DNA of 64,000 nt from Candidatus Thorarchaeota archaeon MP11T_1 (GTDB taxonomy: Archaea; Asgardarchaeota; Thorarchaeia; Thorarchaeales; Thorarchaeaceae), in contig PJET01000005.1 of NCBI GenBank assembly GCA_002825515.1, positions 1-64,000 of the forward strand, read 5' to 3'. Below are positions 1 through 8,602 of this stretch, in pieces (within the stretch, counting starts at the first letter, position 1; each line of letters starts with the position of its first letter). The notes beneath the pieces were generated by a model. The model did no database searches, was not told where the DNA came from, and was given only the letters and a program-made list of their open reading frames with translations. Position numbers and translations under genes: made by a program.

Positions 1-44
1 GAGTTCAATTGAATCATTGCAATCAGAGCTGAGCTGACGTAAGC

Positions 45-52
45 CATATAAC
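45..52 (+). promoter_or_regulatory. Candidate TATA box of glyA
   Basis: CATATAAC lies about 50 nt before the glyA start codon, leaving room for a leader of roughly 30 nt that carries the AAGGAGG ribosome-binding site at 86-92. This is sequence resemblance only; no upstream BRE was scored. Confidence 0.35.
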
Positions 53-99
53 CAAGACCTGTTTAGCGGCCAGTGTCTTCAGGATAAGGAGGCTCATGT

Positions 100-1422
100 T
101 TGAGCGAGCACAAAAAGCTATACGATCAAGTTTTCGAATTAATAGAGAACCATGACGACTGGATGAGCAAGACACTCAACCTCATCGCCTCGGAGAATGT
201 TAGTTCTCCAGCGGTTAGATCAGCTATTGTTTGTGACTTCAGAGACCGTTATGCAGAAGGATGGCCAGGGGAGAGAGTCTATGCAGGATGTAAGTACATA
301 GATGAGGTTGAACTCATTACAATAGACCTTGCAAAGAAGTTATTCAACGCAGAATTTGCAGATGTCAGACCAATCTCAGGCGTAGTCGCAAATCTTGCCA
401 TGTACACAGCAGCCATGGAGCCAATGGAGAGAATGATGGCCCTATCCATTGCTCATGGGGGGCATATATCTCATGCAAGGAGAGATCTTGGCGGAACAGC
501 AGGCCAGATACGAGGGCATAAGGTACGAAACTGGGTCTTCGATGATACAGAATTCAATATAGACATTGATGCCAGCATGAAACTCATCCGTGACCTTCAG
601 GAGAAAGGTGATGAGATCAAGTTCCTTCTTTTTGGAGGGAGTGTATTTCCCTTCCCACACCCCGTCAAGGAGTTTCGTGAGATAGCAGATGAGTATGGAA
701 TGTCCATAGGCTATGACTCAGCACATGTTTCAGGACTTATTGCAGCTGGGTTCTTCCAAGATCCGCTACGTGAGGGGGCTGATATGATGACCGCCTCTAC
801 TCACAAGACAATGCCGGGTCCACAACATGGGATTGTACTTGCAAAGGAAGAGTTTGCTGAGCGAATCAAGAGAGCATCATTCCCAGGACTACTAAGCAAT
901 CATCATCTACACAATGTTGCTGGATTAGCAGTCGTTTTGGCTGAAATGACTGAGTTTGGTGTCGCGTATAGTAAACAGATAATGAAGAATGCAAAAGCAC
1001 TAGCCCAATCGCTTCATGAGCGAGGATGGCAAGTGATTGCAGAACACAAAGGTTTCACAGAGTCACATGTCATCTTGGTGGACGTCACTGAAACACCCAT
1101 GAAAGATGGTGCTACAGTTGAAGAAACCCTTGAAGATGCAAACATTGTGATCAACCGAAACCTCCTGCCTTGGGATAAGAAGAGAGGTCGTGACTACAGG
1201 ACTCCGGGTGGCATTAGGCTTGGTACAAGTGAACTGACCAGGCTTGGTATGAAGGAGTCAGAGATGGATGCAGTCGCAGAGTTCATACACCGTGTTGTCA
1301 TGAAAGGTGAGGACATCAAGAAGATAGCAGCTGAGGTGGCTGAATTCAGGAAGGACTACCAAAAAGTCCACTTTGCTTTCGAAACAGACACTCCAGCATA
1401 TGCACATCTGAGGTTCAGATAA
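100..1422 (+). CDS. glyA: Serine hydroxymethyltransferase
   Basis: PLP enzyme that interconverts serine and glycine while passing a C1 unit to or from a (methano)pterin/folate carrier in the cytoplasm. At 440 residues it has the usual family length. The PLP lysine is K236 in STHKT, preceded by the cofactor-binding YDSAH (D206, H209) and the early SENVSSP motif near residues 31-37. The start is TTG, 7 nt after AAGGAGG (86-92); an ATG at 96 is in another frame and stops after 19 codons. It is followed after 37 nt by the MazG-like gene. GcvH, GcvT and two pterin genes lie 8-10 kb downstream, so glycine-based C1 metabolism is well represented here. Confidence 0.96.
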   Translation: MSEHKKLYDQVFELIENHDDWMSKTLNLIASENVSSPAVRSAIVCDFRDRYAEGWPGERVYAGCKYIDEVELITIDLAKKLFNAEFADVRPISGVVANLAMYTAAMEPMERMMALSIAHGGHISHARRDLGGTAGQIRGHKVRNWVFDDTEFNIDIDASMKLIRDLQEKGDEIKFLLFGGSVFPFPHPVKEFREIADEYGMSIGYDSAHVSGLIAAGFFQDPLREGADMMTASTHKTMPGPQHGIVLAKEEFAERIKRASFPGLLSNHHLHNVAGLAVVLAEMTEFGVAYSKQIMKNAKALAQSLHERGWQVIAEHKGFTESHVILVDVTETPMKDGATVEETLEDANIVINRNLLPWDKKRGRDYRTPGGIRLGTSELTRLGMKESEMDAVAEFIHRVVMKGEDIKKIAAEVAEFRKDYQKVHFAFETDTPAYAHLRFR

Positions 1423-1459
1423 GGTCTGATGTTTATCGGACCTCCTCGGAGGGGTTTCA

Positions 1460-1756
1460 TTGAGAATCGAAGAAGCACAAGAAATGATGCGGAGAATCTA
1501 CTTTGAGCGAGACCTTGCTCGAGGAATAACGGGGACTCTGAAGAGAACCTATGACGAACTTGAAGAGTTGAAAGAGGCTATAGATTCCAGCGATACCAAA
1601 GCAGTCATTGCTGATGAGGTTGCAGATGTGTTTGCATGGCTCTGTTCTCTAGCAAATCTGCTTGAAATTGATGTTTCGGAAGCGTTTTACAAGAAGTATC
1701 ATGATGTATGCTCGAAATGTAAGAAGAGCCCTTGCGATTGTGATAGACTAGGATAG
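1460..1756 (+). CDS. MazG-like nucleotide pyrophosphohydrolase
   Basis: Small all-alpha NTP pyrophosphohydrolase of the MazG/dUTPase superfamily, expected to hydrolyse (d)NTPs to the monophosphate and pyrophosphate. The acidic metal-binding signature is visible as EELEE followed by DEVADV (residues about 32-56). The 98-residue length fits single-domain archaeal MazG proteins. The C-terminus carries a Cys cluster (CSKCKKSPCDC) that may bind zinc. The TTG start follows a GGAGGGG ribosome-binding site by about 5 nt. The short gap to glyA suggests co-transcription. The true substrate cannot be told from sequence. Confidence 0.85.
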   Translation: MRIEEAQEMMRRIYFERDLARGITGTLKRTYDELEELKEAIDSSDTKAVIADEVADVFAWLCSLANLLEIDVSEAFYKKYHDVCSKCKKSPCDCDRLG

Positions 1757-1926
1757 TGGTATATTCTTGGTTTTGTTCCAGCACGAAACAATCTTTTGAT
1801 AGTCATAGGTAGAATTCCACAATATCTGGATATCTCTTCAATTGTTCTCCAAGTAGACTCTTTGTTGTGATACTGGACCAGTTGTTCGTGTACACAAATC
1901 TACAGAATCTTGCGCCATTCGTCTTG

Positions 1927-1936
1927 TATTATATAC
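1927..1936 (+). promoter_or_regulatory. Candidate TATA box of the methyltransferase gene
   Basis: TATTATATAC sits about 45-50 nt before the ATG at 1979, so a transcript would begin near 1958 and include the GGAGGT ribosome-binding site at 1966-1971. The rest of the 222-nt gap after the MazG gene holds no gene that I can support. Confidence 0.4.
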
Positions 1937-1978
1937 AATGAGTGCAATCAGAATTGAATCTGATTGGAGGTAGGATTC

Positions 1979-2752
1979 ATGCAGAATGAAATTGATTTGG
2001 AACTGGCGAAAACGCTTCTAAAGAATCCTGCATTTCCTCGAACGACAAAATACGACCCTGAGTGGATGGTTGGATTGGATTTGGGCTGTCCAACTTTTTG
2101 GCTGCTTGAACGACTGTGTGAAGGAATGAAATTTGAACCAGGCATGCGTGTTCTTGACCTGGGCTGTGGGAAGGCTGGCGGATCAATATTCTTGGCGAAA
2201 GAGTTTGATGTTCAGGTCTGGGCTGTGGATGTTGGAGTAAGTCAGAGTGAAAACTGGGAACGTATCAGAGAGATGGGTCTGGAGAGTCAGGTCTTCCCCC
2301 TTCGTGCCGATGCACGAGAGATACCATTCCCGAAGGACTTCTTTGACGCTATTGTCTGTGTAAATTCTCTCTTCTTTTTTGCAACTGATGAGATCTATCT
2401 GCGGCATCATCTGATCCCAAGAGTCAAACCTGGCGGCCAAATAGGGAGTGTGGTGCCAGGATTCTACGAGGAATTTGATGGAGAGTTGCCCACGAATCTG
2501 CCAGAACATCTGAAACAGTATTGGGCTTCATGTATGCTTTATACATGGCACTCTGCAGAATGGTGGCGACGTCATTGGCTGAAGACTGAATCAGTTGAAG
2601 TCGAACTAGCAGACAACTTCCCTGACAAAGAGGGATATCAGACCTACCTTGATTGGGAGAGAATAATAGGATATCCGCAGAAGATAGCAGAGGACGATAA
2701 GGGTAGGAACATCACATTCGCACGCTTGGTTGTTCGCCGACTCATGACCTAA
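1979..2752 (+). CDS. Class I SAM-dependent methyltransferase
   Basis: Rossmann-fold methyltransferase of 257 residues. Motif I is VLDLGCGKAGG, followed by an acidic residue in AVDVG (motif II), RADAREIPFP (motif III) and DAIVCVNSLFFF (motif IV). The C-terminal half has several Trp residues (YTWHSAEWWRRHW) and probably forms the substrate cap. ATG 1979 is chosen because GGAGGT ends 7 nt before it; a longer frame from TTG 1964 would overlap that site. The gene appears monocistronic with its own TATA box. The substrate is unknown; a small molecule is as likely as a macromolecule. Confidence 0.8.
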   Translation: MQNEIDLELAKTLLKNPAFPRTTKYDPEWMVGLDLGCPTFWLLERLCEGMKFEPGMRVLDLGCGKAGGSIFLAKEFDVQVWAVDVGVSQSENWERIREMGLESQVFPLRADAREIPFPKDFFDAIVCVNSLFFFATDEIYLRHHLIPRVKPGGQIGSVVPGFYEEFDGELPTNLPEHLKQYWASCMLYTWHSAEWWRRHWLKTESVEVELADNFPDKEGYQTYLDWERIIGYPQKIAEDDKGRNITFARLVVRRLMT

Positions 2753-2784
2753 AGGCGAATCAACTCGATTGAGATTGCCTTAAG

Positions 2785-3249
2785 TTACTTTGGGAAATAT
2801 CTCCCAGCGAAATCTTCGGGCCCTAGGCGGAAAAAATAGACATAGTCATCTCCCGTTCTGTCCTCTGTTTGAATCCACCATAGGTGAAAGACCAAATATG
2901 GGATTCCTTTTTTCCCCTGTGTTCGCGAGTCGTTCACTATTTTCGAAAAGTCATTGATCTGTTGTGTACTATGCATGCATTGGACAAGGAACTCAAGGGA
3001 TTCATTGAGTCCTTTCAATGTGAACACACAGTTATGATACCAATTTTCCTTGTTTTTGCTCCAGTCGGATATGGTTGGGAATTCTAGTCTTCCTCCCCAA
3101 CCAACCTTTGCCAGTTCAACAATAGCTGTGTTCACCATATCTGACCTTGATACAATAGGGAGGCCAAGTAGTTTTTCTTCAAATAAATCGACTTCATGGT
3201 TCCAACGTGTCTTTACATCATTGACCCACTGATCTAAAATATCAGACAA
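2785..3249 (-). CDS. Uncharacterised protein, 154 aa
   Basis: I do not recognise this protein. It has no signal peptide, no membrane segment and no obvious metal or nucleotide motif. The centre is Trp-rich (GWGG, DWSKNKENWYHN) and the C-terminus alternates aromatics and acidic residues (FHLWWIQTEDRTGDDYVYFFRLG), suggesting a beta-rich soluble domain. The start is TTG, preceded on the minus strand by GAGGG about 7 nt upstream. A minus-strand TATA-like CTTATATTAT lies near 3302-3315. It converges with the methyltransferase gene and diverges from Sec61 beta. Coding status rests on the long frame, the ribosome-binding site and the promoter. Confidence 0.6.
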   Translation of the reverse strand: MSDILDQWVNDVKTRWNHEVDLFEEKLLGLPIVSRSDMVNTAIVELAKVGWGGRLEFPTISDWSKNKENWYHNCVFTLKGLNESLEFLVQCMHSTQQINDFSKIVNDSRTQGKKGIPYLVFHLWWIQTEDRTGDDYVYFFRLGPEDFAGRYFPK

Positions 3250-3415
3250 TAAATTCCCTCATTACGATTTTAATATCTTCAAATGCATTGTCATTTTTAC
3301 ATTTAATAATATAAGTTTTCAATAGGATTAATGATACCAAAGTCCAGCTGACCATTAGAAGACTTAATAAACCTCACAAGTTGAGGACAGGTATCCTTTA
3401 GTAAGGTGATAATTG

Positions 3416-3619
3416 ATGCCGAAGACTGCCAAAAAGAGAAGAAAGAAGCGCGGGGAAGGTCCAATGCCTTCAGGCGGCGCAGGTTTGATCAGATTCTTCG
3501 AAGACGAAACCCCAGGCATCAAGGTGGGACCAACATTAGTTGTCATCCTGTCAAGCATGCTCATAATTGCCACAGTGATAGCACACATTGCAGCGTTGGT
3601 CGCTTCATCAACATCATAA
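3416..3619 (+). CDS. Preprotein translocase subunit Sec61 beta (SecG-type)
   Basis: Small tail-anchored subunit of the archaeal SecYEG/Sec61 channel. The 67-residue protein has a basic N-terminus (KKRRKKRGE), the family signature GLIRFFEDETPGIKVGP and a single C-terminal transmembrane helix (about residues 40-62). ATG 3416 is preferred over the adjacent TTG 3413 because GGTGA (3404-3408) then has 7-nt spacing. A TTAATAAA element at 3363-3370 may be the TATA box. A perfect 9-bp hairpin follows the stop codon directly. The neighbours downstream are translation genes, a common archaeal arrangement. Confidence 0.93.
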   Translation: MPKTAKKRRKKRGEGPMPSGGAGLIRFFEDETPGIKVGPTLVVILSSMLIIATVIAHIAALVASSTS

Positions 3620-3640
3620 TTCTGAACCTTAGTTCAGAAT
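3619..3640. terminator. 9-bp hairpin after Sec61 beta
   Basis: ATTCTGAAC and GTTCAGAAT form a perfect 9-bp stem with a 4-nt CTTA loop, beginning on the last base of the Sec61 beta stop codon. It precedes the L44e TATA box by 15 nt. It may help end the Sec61 beta transcript or act as a protein-binding inverted repeat; no long U-tract follows it. Confidence 0.4.
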
Positions 3641-3654
3641 GAACATGCCCTAAT

Positions 3655-3665
3655 GATTATAAAGG
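3655..3665 (+). promoter_or_regulatory. TATA box of the L44e-S27e-aIF2alpha-Nop10 operon
   Basis: GATTATAAAGG is a strong archaeal TATA match about 45 nt before the L44e start. The predicted transcript start is near 3686, leaving a leader that holds GGTGA at 3693-3697. Confidence 0.55.
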
Positions 3666-3705
3666 ACTCTAGGCCGTTTGGCACGGCCAGGATTGGTGAC
3701 CATCA

Positions 3706-3987
3706 ATGAAGGTAAAGAGTGAACTGAACAAGTACTGTCCCCGGTGTAAGAAACACACTGTTCATGTCATTTCAATAGGAAAAGCAGGTAAAAGACGAAG
3801 TCTTTCTCAGGGTGAACGCCGAATGAAGAAGAAGACCCGGGGATACGGATCATTTCCGAAACCAATCCAGAAAAGGTTCGCCAAAACAACAAAGAAGACT
3901 GTTCTGAAGTTCAAATGTAAGGATTGTGAGCATACAATCCAGACCAAGGGTATGCGACTAAAGAAAGTCGAAGTCCAAAGAGCGTAG
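3706..3987 (+). CDS. rpl44e: Large ribosomal subunit protein L44e
   Basis: Archaeal/eukaryotic zinc-ribbon protein of the 50S E-site region. The 93-residue protein shows the zinc ligands C11-x2-C14 and C71-x2-C74 around a very basic central arm (RRSLSQGERRMKKKTRGYGSFPKP). ATG follows GGTGA at 3693-3697. It heads the conserved archaeal order L44e-S27e-aIF2alpha-Nop10; its stop codon is immediately followed by the S27e region, so translation is probably coupled. Confidence 0.97.
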   Translation: MKVKSELNKYCPRCKKHTVHVISIGKAGKRRSLSQGERRMKKKTRGYGSFPKPIQKRFAKTTKKTVLKFKCKDCEHTIQTKGMRLKKVEVQRA

Positions 3988-3996
3988 GTGAGTGAA

Positions 3997-4197
3997 TTGC
4001 CCAAAGGTGACATCGTTCAACAACCAAGGTCGCGCTTCATCAAGGTAAAATGCCTTGACTGCGAGAACGAACAGATTATTTTTGGATATGCTACCACAGA
4101 GGTAAAATGTCTGAAGTGTGACAAGGTGTTGGCAAAACCCAGCGGTGGTAAAGCAAAGCTGGAGCCAACCGCAAGAGAGATTGAGGTACTTCCATAG
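3997..4197 (+). CDS. rps27e: Small ribosomal subunit protein S27e
   Basis: Zinc-finger protein of the archaeal 30S subunit. The C19-x2-C22 and C38-x2-C41 pairs form the four-Cys zinc site, and the RSRFIKVKC lead-in is typical. I place the start at TTG 3997 because GGTGA (3987-3991), which begins on the last base of the L44e stop codon, then has 5-nt spacing; an in-frame GTG at 3988 would add three residues but would overlap that site. aIF2alpha follows after 12 nt. Confidence 0.95.
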   Translation: MPKGDIVQQPRSRFIKVKCLDCENEQIIFGYATTEVKCLKCDKVLAKPSGGKAKLEPTAREIEVLP

Positions 4198-4209
4198 GGA
4201 GTAGAGAAA

Positions 4210-5004
4210 ATGGTCCTGAAACGTGCTGAGTGGCCGCAACCGGATGAGTTCGCCATTGCAGTTGCCACCAAAGTGGCAAACTATGGAGCCTATGTTATTC
4301 TACCTGAATATGGCGACAAAGAGGGCTTTATTCACATCTCAGAGATAAGCAGCACATGGGTCAGGAACATTCGTAACCACATACATGAGAACCTGCGTGT
4401 CGTAGTCAAGGTCTTGAAAGTAGACCCTGAGAAAATGCACATTGATTGTTCCCTTCGAAGAGTATCTGCAGAAACTAAGAGGAGCAAGAATAACGAGTGG
4501 AAACGTGCACAGAAAGCTGAGAAACTACTCGAACTCATTGCCAAGGAGAATGGCATGTCCCTTGAGGAGGTCTACGAAAAGATTGGCTGGCCAATTGAGG
4601 ATGAATTTGGGGAGATTTACAAGGGACTTGAACGTGCTGCTGATGGCGGTGTGGATGTCTTTGAGAATGTAGCAGCTACAAAGAAGCTGCGCAAGCAGGT
4701 TGCTGATCTTGCGAAGCAGAGAATCGAGATACCATTTGTGGAGATTGATGGAGAAGTCACAATTACAGTTCCAGGTCCAAACGGAATTGATGTAATCAAA
4801 ATGGCTTTGTCAGCTGGCTTGGAAGAGGGAAAGAAACGCGAAAAATCTACGACTGAAATATACACTCTTGGCTCTCCACGGTATAAGTTGAGAATAGTCA
4901 GTCCAGACTACAAAGAAGCTGAAGACTTACTCTCAGATATTCTTGGACTAATCACGAAGACTGTAGAGAGCGGCTCGGGCACTATTAGTTTTGTTAGAAA
5001 GTAG
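4210..5004 (+). CDS. Translation initiation factor aIF2 subunit alpha
   Basis: Alpha subunit of the trimeric aIF2, which carries initiator tRNA to the 30S subunit. The 264-residue protein has an N-terminal S1/OB domain (about 11-85, with VANYGAYVILPEYGDKEGF and the HISEIS motif), a helical middle domain (EWKRAQKAEKLLELIAKENG, about 98-170) and a C-terminal alpha-beta domain. The eukaryotic regulatory-Ser position lies inside the HISEIS-STWVRNI stretch; whether it is phosphorylated here is unknown. ATG follows GGGAG. It is co-transcribed with S27e and Nop10. Confidence 0.96.
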   Translation: MVLKRAEWPQPDEFAIAVATKVANYGAYVILPEYGDKEGFIHISEISSTWVRNIRNHIHENLRVVVKVLKVDPEKMHIDCSLRRVSAETKRSKNNEWKRAQKAEKLLELIAKENGMSLEEVYEKIGWPIEDEFGEIYKGLERAADGGVDVFENVAATKKLRKQVADLAKQRIEIPFVEIDGEVTITVPGPNGIDVIKMALSAGLEEGKKREKSTTEIYTLGSPRYKLRIVSPDYKEAEDLLSDILGLITKTVESGSGTISFVRK

Positions 5005-5013
5005 GTGTCAATA

Positions 5014-5184
5014 ATGACACACCTATTCAAGTGTAGCAAGTGCGGACAATACACACTTGAGCAGAAAAAATGTCCTAAGTGCGGAGGGCCAGTTTCCAGT
5101 CCAAAACCATCCAAGTACAGTCCTCAGGACAAGTATGGTGAGTATCGTAGGAGAGCAAAGCGTAAGACACAGCAGCTTTCCTAA
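5014..5184 (+). CDS. nop10: H/ACA RNP protein Nop10
   Basis: A 56-residue zinc-binding protein that joins Cbf5, Gar1 and L7Ae in the H/ACA pseudouridylation particle. C7, C10, C20 and C23 form the N-terminal zinc ribbon (CSKC, CPKC); the rest matches the Nop10 linker and helix (SPKPSKYSPQDKYGEYRRRAKR). It is too short for many gene callers. ATG 5014 follows the aIF2alpha stop by 9 nt, with GTAGGTG just upstream. Position after aIF2alpha is the common archaeal order. Confidence 0.94.
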   Translation: MTHLFKCSKCGQYTLEQKKCPKCGGPVSSPKPSKYSPQDKYGEYRRRAKRKTQQLS

Positions 5185-5253
5185 TGACTAATATTTTGTA
5201 AAAGAAAAGAGCTTGGCGATTGATTCTGAAACCAATCGCCAATCTATGTATCC

Positions 5254-7980
5254 CTAATGCAATTCGACTGGGACCCAGAATGTGCTCCAGTTTCCTGTGA
5301 AGGAAGGCTCACCATAATTTACGTTGTTCCACCAGAGTAATCTGATCTGATAGTTCATTCCTGGTGTCATTGAAAGATCTTGAGGGTCGCCTCCATTCAG
5401 AGGCACCACGAATTCAATCACATTGTTACCTGTGGCAAATTCTGATGCGTTTGTTCCAGTTGAGTCTTCGGCCCATGTGCCATCATATCGAATGTGTCCA
5501 TCAAAGGCTTTACCATTGTAGTTCACAATACGAAGGTCAGAGGCTCTTGGTGAGTTCAATGGCGCAATCTGAAGACCAATTGCATCGTCACCAATGGTAT
5601 AGTTGTCCATTTCTATACCATAATACATGTGAGTGGAATTGGATTGAGTGTGGACCGTTGCTTCATAGCCCCCACCGAATGATACGGTGTAGCTCGGGAA
5701 GGCTGTTTCAGATTCACTGAGGCTGCCATCAATATCCATGTCTAAAGATTCATCTGAGAAACCAAGATTCCATTCAGCCCTTGTGCGGTTCAACCACTGT
5801 TCGTACATGGTATAATCAATCTTGTAGATTTTGACAGTACCAAATATTGAGCTATAGTAGGGGTCAGAGAATGCGCCATGGAGGGAGACTGGCATGTGTG
5901 AAATCCAGTTCTGGTCGTTCCACAGATACTGATCAAGAGAAATGCGCCCGTCTGGAATACCCAATATTCCAGCTTCCTCTTGGTCCCTTGGTTCACCATA
6001 GACCATTAGCTTGAACAGTGTGGACTCATAGAAAGCCTCGAGAGTTGCATCATTTGTATCAAGATATGTTGCATCGTCAATGACGTTCTTTCCAAGCTTG
6101 TCCTCTGCAATTCGGACCATCCAAGGCCATTTTCCTTCGTCACCTCCGAAGCCGGAGAAGCGATGGCCAAAGTAAATGAGGACATGAGTGGCATTCCAGC
6201 TCTTGAACGTCTTGAGCGACTCCGTGAGGTTGAGTGCCATGAGTGCATAACCCATCTTTGCTATTTGCGTAGCATTGAACGTTGCGTTATCCACTATCGT
6301 CATTTTTTCAGACGCGCCATTTATCCAGTATCCATAGTCCCACCAGCTGGCTATTATTGCATCGTCAGGTAAGACATTGCGAATGTATGTCATGGCGGTC
6401 TGCCAATCAGTCCTTTGTTGAACTTCAGAGAGATCTGATTGTGCAAACTCTGGGTTTCCAACCTGCATTGAAACATATTGGACACCGAGTATGATATTGA
6501 CTGACAGTAATAGTCCAACAAATGCAAAGGCGGTCAAAGCATGTTCTGAAGTCAGCGATGAACTCATCCTAAACCGTCGTCTTTCAAATACTGACTTCTG
6601 AGTTACAACTTTTGCAAATGGTGCAAGAATGTTGTAGGAGGCCACAGCTGCAAGAATTGCAACACCTGGGGCTAAGATAAGATTCAGACGAATCATGCTA
6701 CCTGCGAAATACACTGAAGTCAAGCCATAAACCAGCATAAACCAGTCTTCGTCACGACCTCTCTTGAACAGGAAATACATACCAAGTGGGAAGAAGAATA
6801 TCAAAATCAATAAAATATTGTAGAAGCTTCCCCACGGGCTTGGAAGATGTTCAGCCACTGACGCAAGGATTCTCTGGTCAAGGCGAACAAATGGATTGAT
6901 AACTGTGAGAAACTTGGAACCAAGTTGAATTGCAGGATTTGTGTTGTATGGCGTGATTTCGAGGTCCATTCCACTTGTATACAACAAGTATGCGCCGATA
7001 CCGACAACAGGTACAATTAGACCAGTTAGAATTGGTTTGATATGAGGCGCTAACACTGTTGCTGTTGTTTCACGATATCCTCCAATTCTTAGCCAAATCT
7101 CGTATCCTATCATCAATATTCCAATACCAACAGGAGCCAGAACAGAGAAATCATTCAAACTAGCAAAGCCATTTCGTGGAATAAGAGCGCCGATAAAAAT
7201 ACCCAGAGTTATTGTCATCACATATGTTGTTAATAGTCGTCGGCTATATCTCCCCATTATTAGCATGATGAAACCATATAATGCAATGAGACCCAACATG
7301 AACTCAGATGCACCCCAAGAGAGTTGCAAATATCCAAGTGCGAGACCAGCACCAATAGATGCGGGTATTGAACCACGTTTCAGTCCACGTATGAATAGAA
7401 ATGAGGTCAGCACAATTGCGAAAACTCCGATGCACTCGTTATCATAGAAGCCTGCAATTGTTCTTGTAATAAAAGCTGGAATGAATGCAGTAAAAATTCC
7501 TGCAAAAAGACCAACTGTGTTGTTAGCAAGTTCTCTTCCTAGGAAGAAGGCAACAATTGTAGTAAGGGCACCCATGAAAGCTGGCATTAGCAAAGATACT
7601 GTAAGAACATCAACTTGGATTCCAATTCCATTAAGAAGGAAGTAGAAGAAAGCACTTGTGAAAGGTACTCCAACATAACTTGTCAGAGCCATGTCACGAC
7701 CAAAGGGGACCCAAGTAGTGTCATCATACCATGTGAAGAAAGCACCGTATCCATTCTCAGCAATATAATCGGTTACTTTAAGCTGGAACCAAGGATCAAA
7801 TGCACGAACGATTGGCTGAGCGTTAAAGAGGGGTTCAACACGTAGTAGGAGTGCTGTTGTGAATATTATAATCAGTGTCACAACAAGCATGACAGAACCA
7901 CGTGAAATCTTTGATTTTGGTCGATGGAATGCTTTCCGCAGAAATCTTCCAGTGGACCTTTTGATCTTGCCAAACGACAT
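5254..7980 (-). CDS. aglB: Oligosaccharyltransferase catalytic subunit STT3/AglB
   Basis: Transfers a dolichol-linked glycan to Asn-X-Ser/Thr sequons outside the membrane. The 908-residue protein begins with a basic N-terminus, then a membrane region of about a dozen helices (residues about 28-500) carrying the first acidic motif (AFDPWFQ) and the second (GFYDNEC). The catalytic signature WWDYG is at 546-550, followed by a long soluble domain with many potential sequons of its own. Length is within the archaeal AglB range. It is transcribed alone, away from gcvH; a 9-bp inverted repeat lies about 90 nt upstream. An Ost3/6-like gene and a GIFT-domain gene elsewhere in the window could be partner subunits. 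Confidence 0.95.
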   Translation of the reverse strand: MSFGKIKRSTGRFLRKAFHRPKSKISRGSVMLVVTLIIIFTTALLLRVEPLFNAQPIVRAFDPWFQLKVTDYIAENGYGAFFTWYDDTTWVPFGRDMALTSYVGVPFTSAFFYFLLNGIGIQVDVLTVSLLMPAFMGALTTIVAFFLGRELANNTVGLFAGIFTAFIPAFITRTIAGFYDNECIGVFAIVLTSFLFIRGLKRGSIPASIGAGLALGYLQLSWGASEFMLGLIALYGFIMLIMGRYSRRLLTTYVMTITLGIFIGALIPRNGFASLNDFSVLAPVGIGILMIGYEIWLRIGGYRETTATVLAPHIKPILTGLIVPVVGIGAYLLYTSGMDLEITPYNTNPAIQLGSKFLTVINPFVRLDQRILASVAEHLPSPWGSFYNILLILIFFFPLGMYFLFKRGRDEDWFMLVYGLTSVYFAGSMIRLNLILAPGVAILAAVASYNILAPFAKVVTQKSVFERRRFRMSSSLTSEHALTAFAFVGLLLSVNIILGVQYVSMQVGNPEFAQSDLSEVQQRTDWQTAMTYIRNVLPDDAIIASWWDYGYWINGASEKMTIVDNATFNATQIAKMGYALMALNLTESLKTFKSWNATHVLIYFGHRFSGFGGDEGKWPWMVRIAEDKLGKNVIDDATYLDTNDATLEAFYESTLFKLMVYGEPRDQEEAGILGIPDGRISLDQYLWNDQNWISHMPVSLHGAFSDPYYSSIFGTVKIYKIDYTMYEQWLNRTRAEWNLGFSDESLDMDIDGSLSESETAFPSYTVSFGGGYEATVHTQSNSTHMYYGIEMDNYTIGDDAIGLQIAPLNSPRASDLRIVNYNGKAFDGHIRYDGTWAEDSTGTNASEFATGNNVIEFVVPLNGGDPQDLSMTPGMNYQIRLLWWNNVNYGEPSFTGNWSTFWVPVELH

Positions 7981-8064
7981 GTAGGATGCAGTCTCCGAGC
8001 TGTTTCAAACTATCTGCAGCGATTTTTTGATGTGCTAAAAAGGTTGCTGTTAATTGTAAATTCG

Positions 8065-8095
8065 TCCTACACCAAAAATACGTTTAGGTGTAGGA
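8065..8095. repeat. 9-bp inverted repeat upstream of aglB
   Basis: TCCTACACC (8065-8073) and GGTGTAGGA (8087-8095) are perfect inverted copies separated by 13 nt, so the half-sites are 22 bp apart centre to centre, two helical turns. It lies between the 3' end of gcvH and the 5' end of aglB, so an operator for aglB or a terminator hairpin for gcvH are both possible. Confidence 0.6.
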
Positions 8096-8156
8096 AGAGA
8101 GGTATGGAAAAGGATTTGACTCCATTTCCATCACTCTTTCGCTGATTTCATTGTAT

Positions 8157-8552
8157 CTAAAGTGACTCGATGAATTCCTTGTATGCCGCTGCATCCATAA
8201 GGCCTGCTAGGTCAGCATCAAGGTTTGATGGTTTGAGCTTGAACATCCAGCCTTTGCCATATGGATCTTCGTTCACTATCTCTGGAGCGTCTTCCAATTC
8301 TTTATTCACTTCAACAATCTCACCACCAACAGGTGAGAAGATGTCTGATGATGCCTTCATGGATTCGACAAGCCCACACTCACTATTGGCTTCTAGAACA
8401 GTACCAACTTCAGAGATTTCAACAAAAGTAATCTCATGAAGCGAGTTCTGAGCAAAGTCTGTTATACCGACGACCACTAAGTCGTCCTCAACTTTAATCC
8501 ATTCATGATCCTTGCTATATTTCCTATCATCTTTAACTTCGGTGTCGCTCAT
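8157..8552 (-). CDS. gcvH: Glycine cleavage system H protein
   Basis: Lipoyl carrier that shuttles the aminomethyl group between the P and T proteins. The 131-residue protein has the lipoyl-lysine motif ESMKASSD with K66, and the GKGWMFKLKP C-terminal signature. ATG 8552 is chosen since GGTGG on the minus strand ends 6 nt before it; a GTG three codons upstream overlaps that site. gcvT lies 50 nt upstream on the same strand, so gcvT-gcvH is probably an operon. The P protein and lipoamide dehydrogenase are not in this window. Confidence 0.96.
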   Translation of the reverse strand: MSDTEVKDDRKYSKDHEWIKVEDDLVVVGITDFAQNSLHEITFVEISEVGTVLEANSECGLVESMKASSDIFSPVGGEIVEVNKELEDAPEIVNEDPYGKGWMFKLKPSNLDADLAGLMDAAAYKEFIESL

Positions 8553-8602
8553 TAGGTCCACCTACTAGCTGGGATGAGCTTATGCGGTTTAAATGAGTTT
8601 GG

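Noticed and set aside
4..13. Palindrome TTCAATTGAA at the window edge
   Set aside because: Only 10 bp, A+T-rich and at the edge of the sequence; too likely by chance to report as a site.
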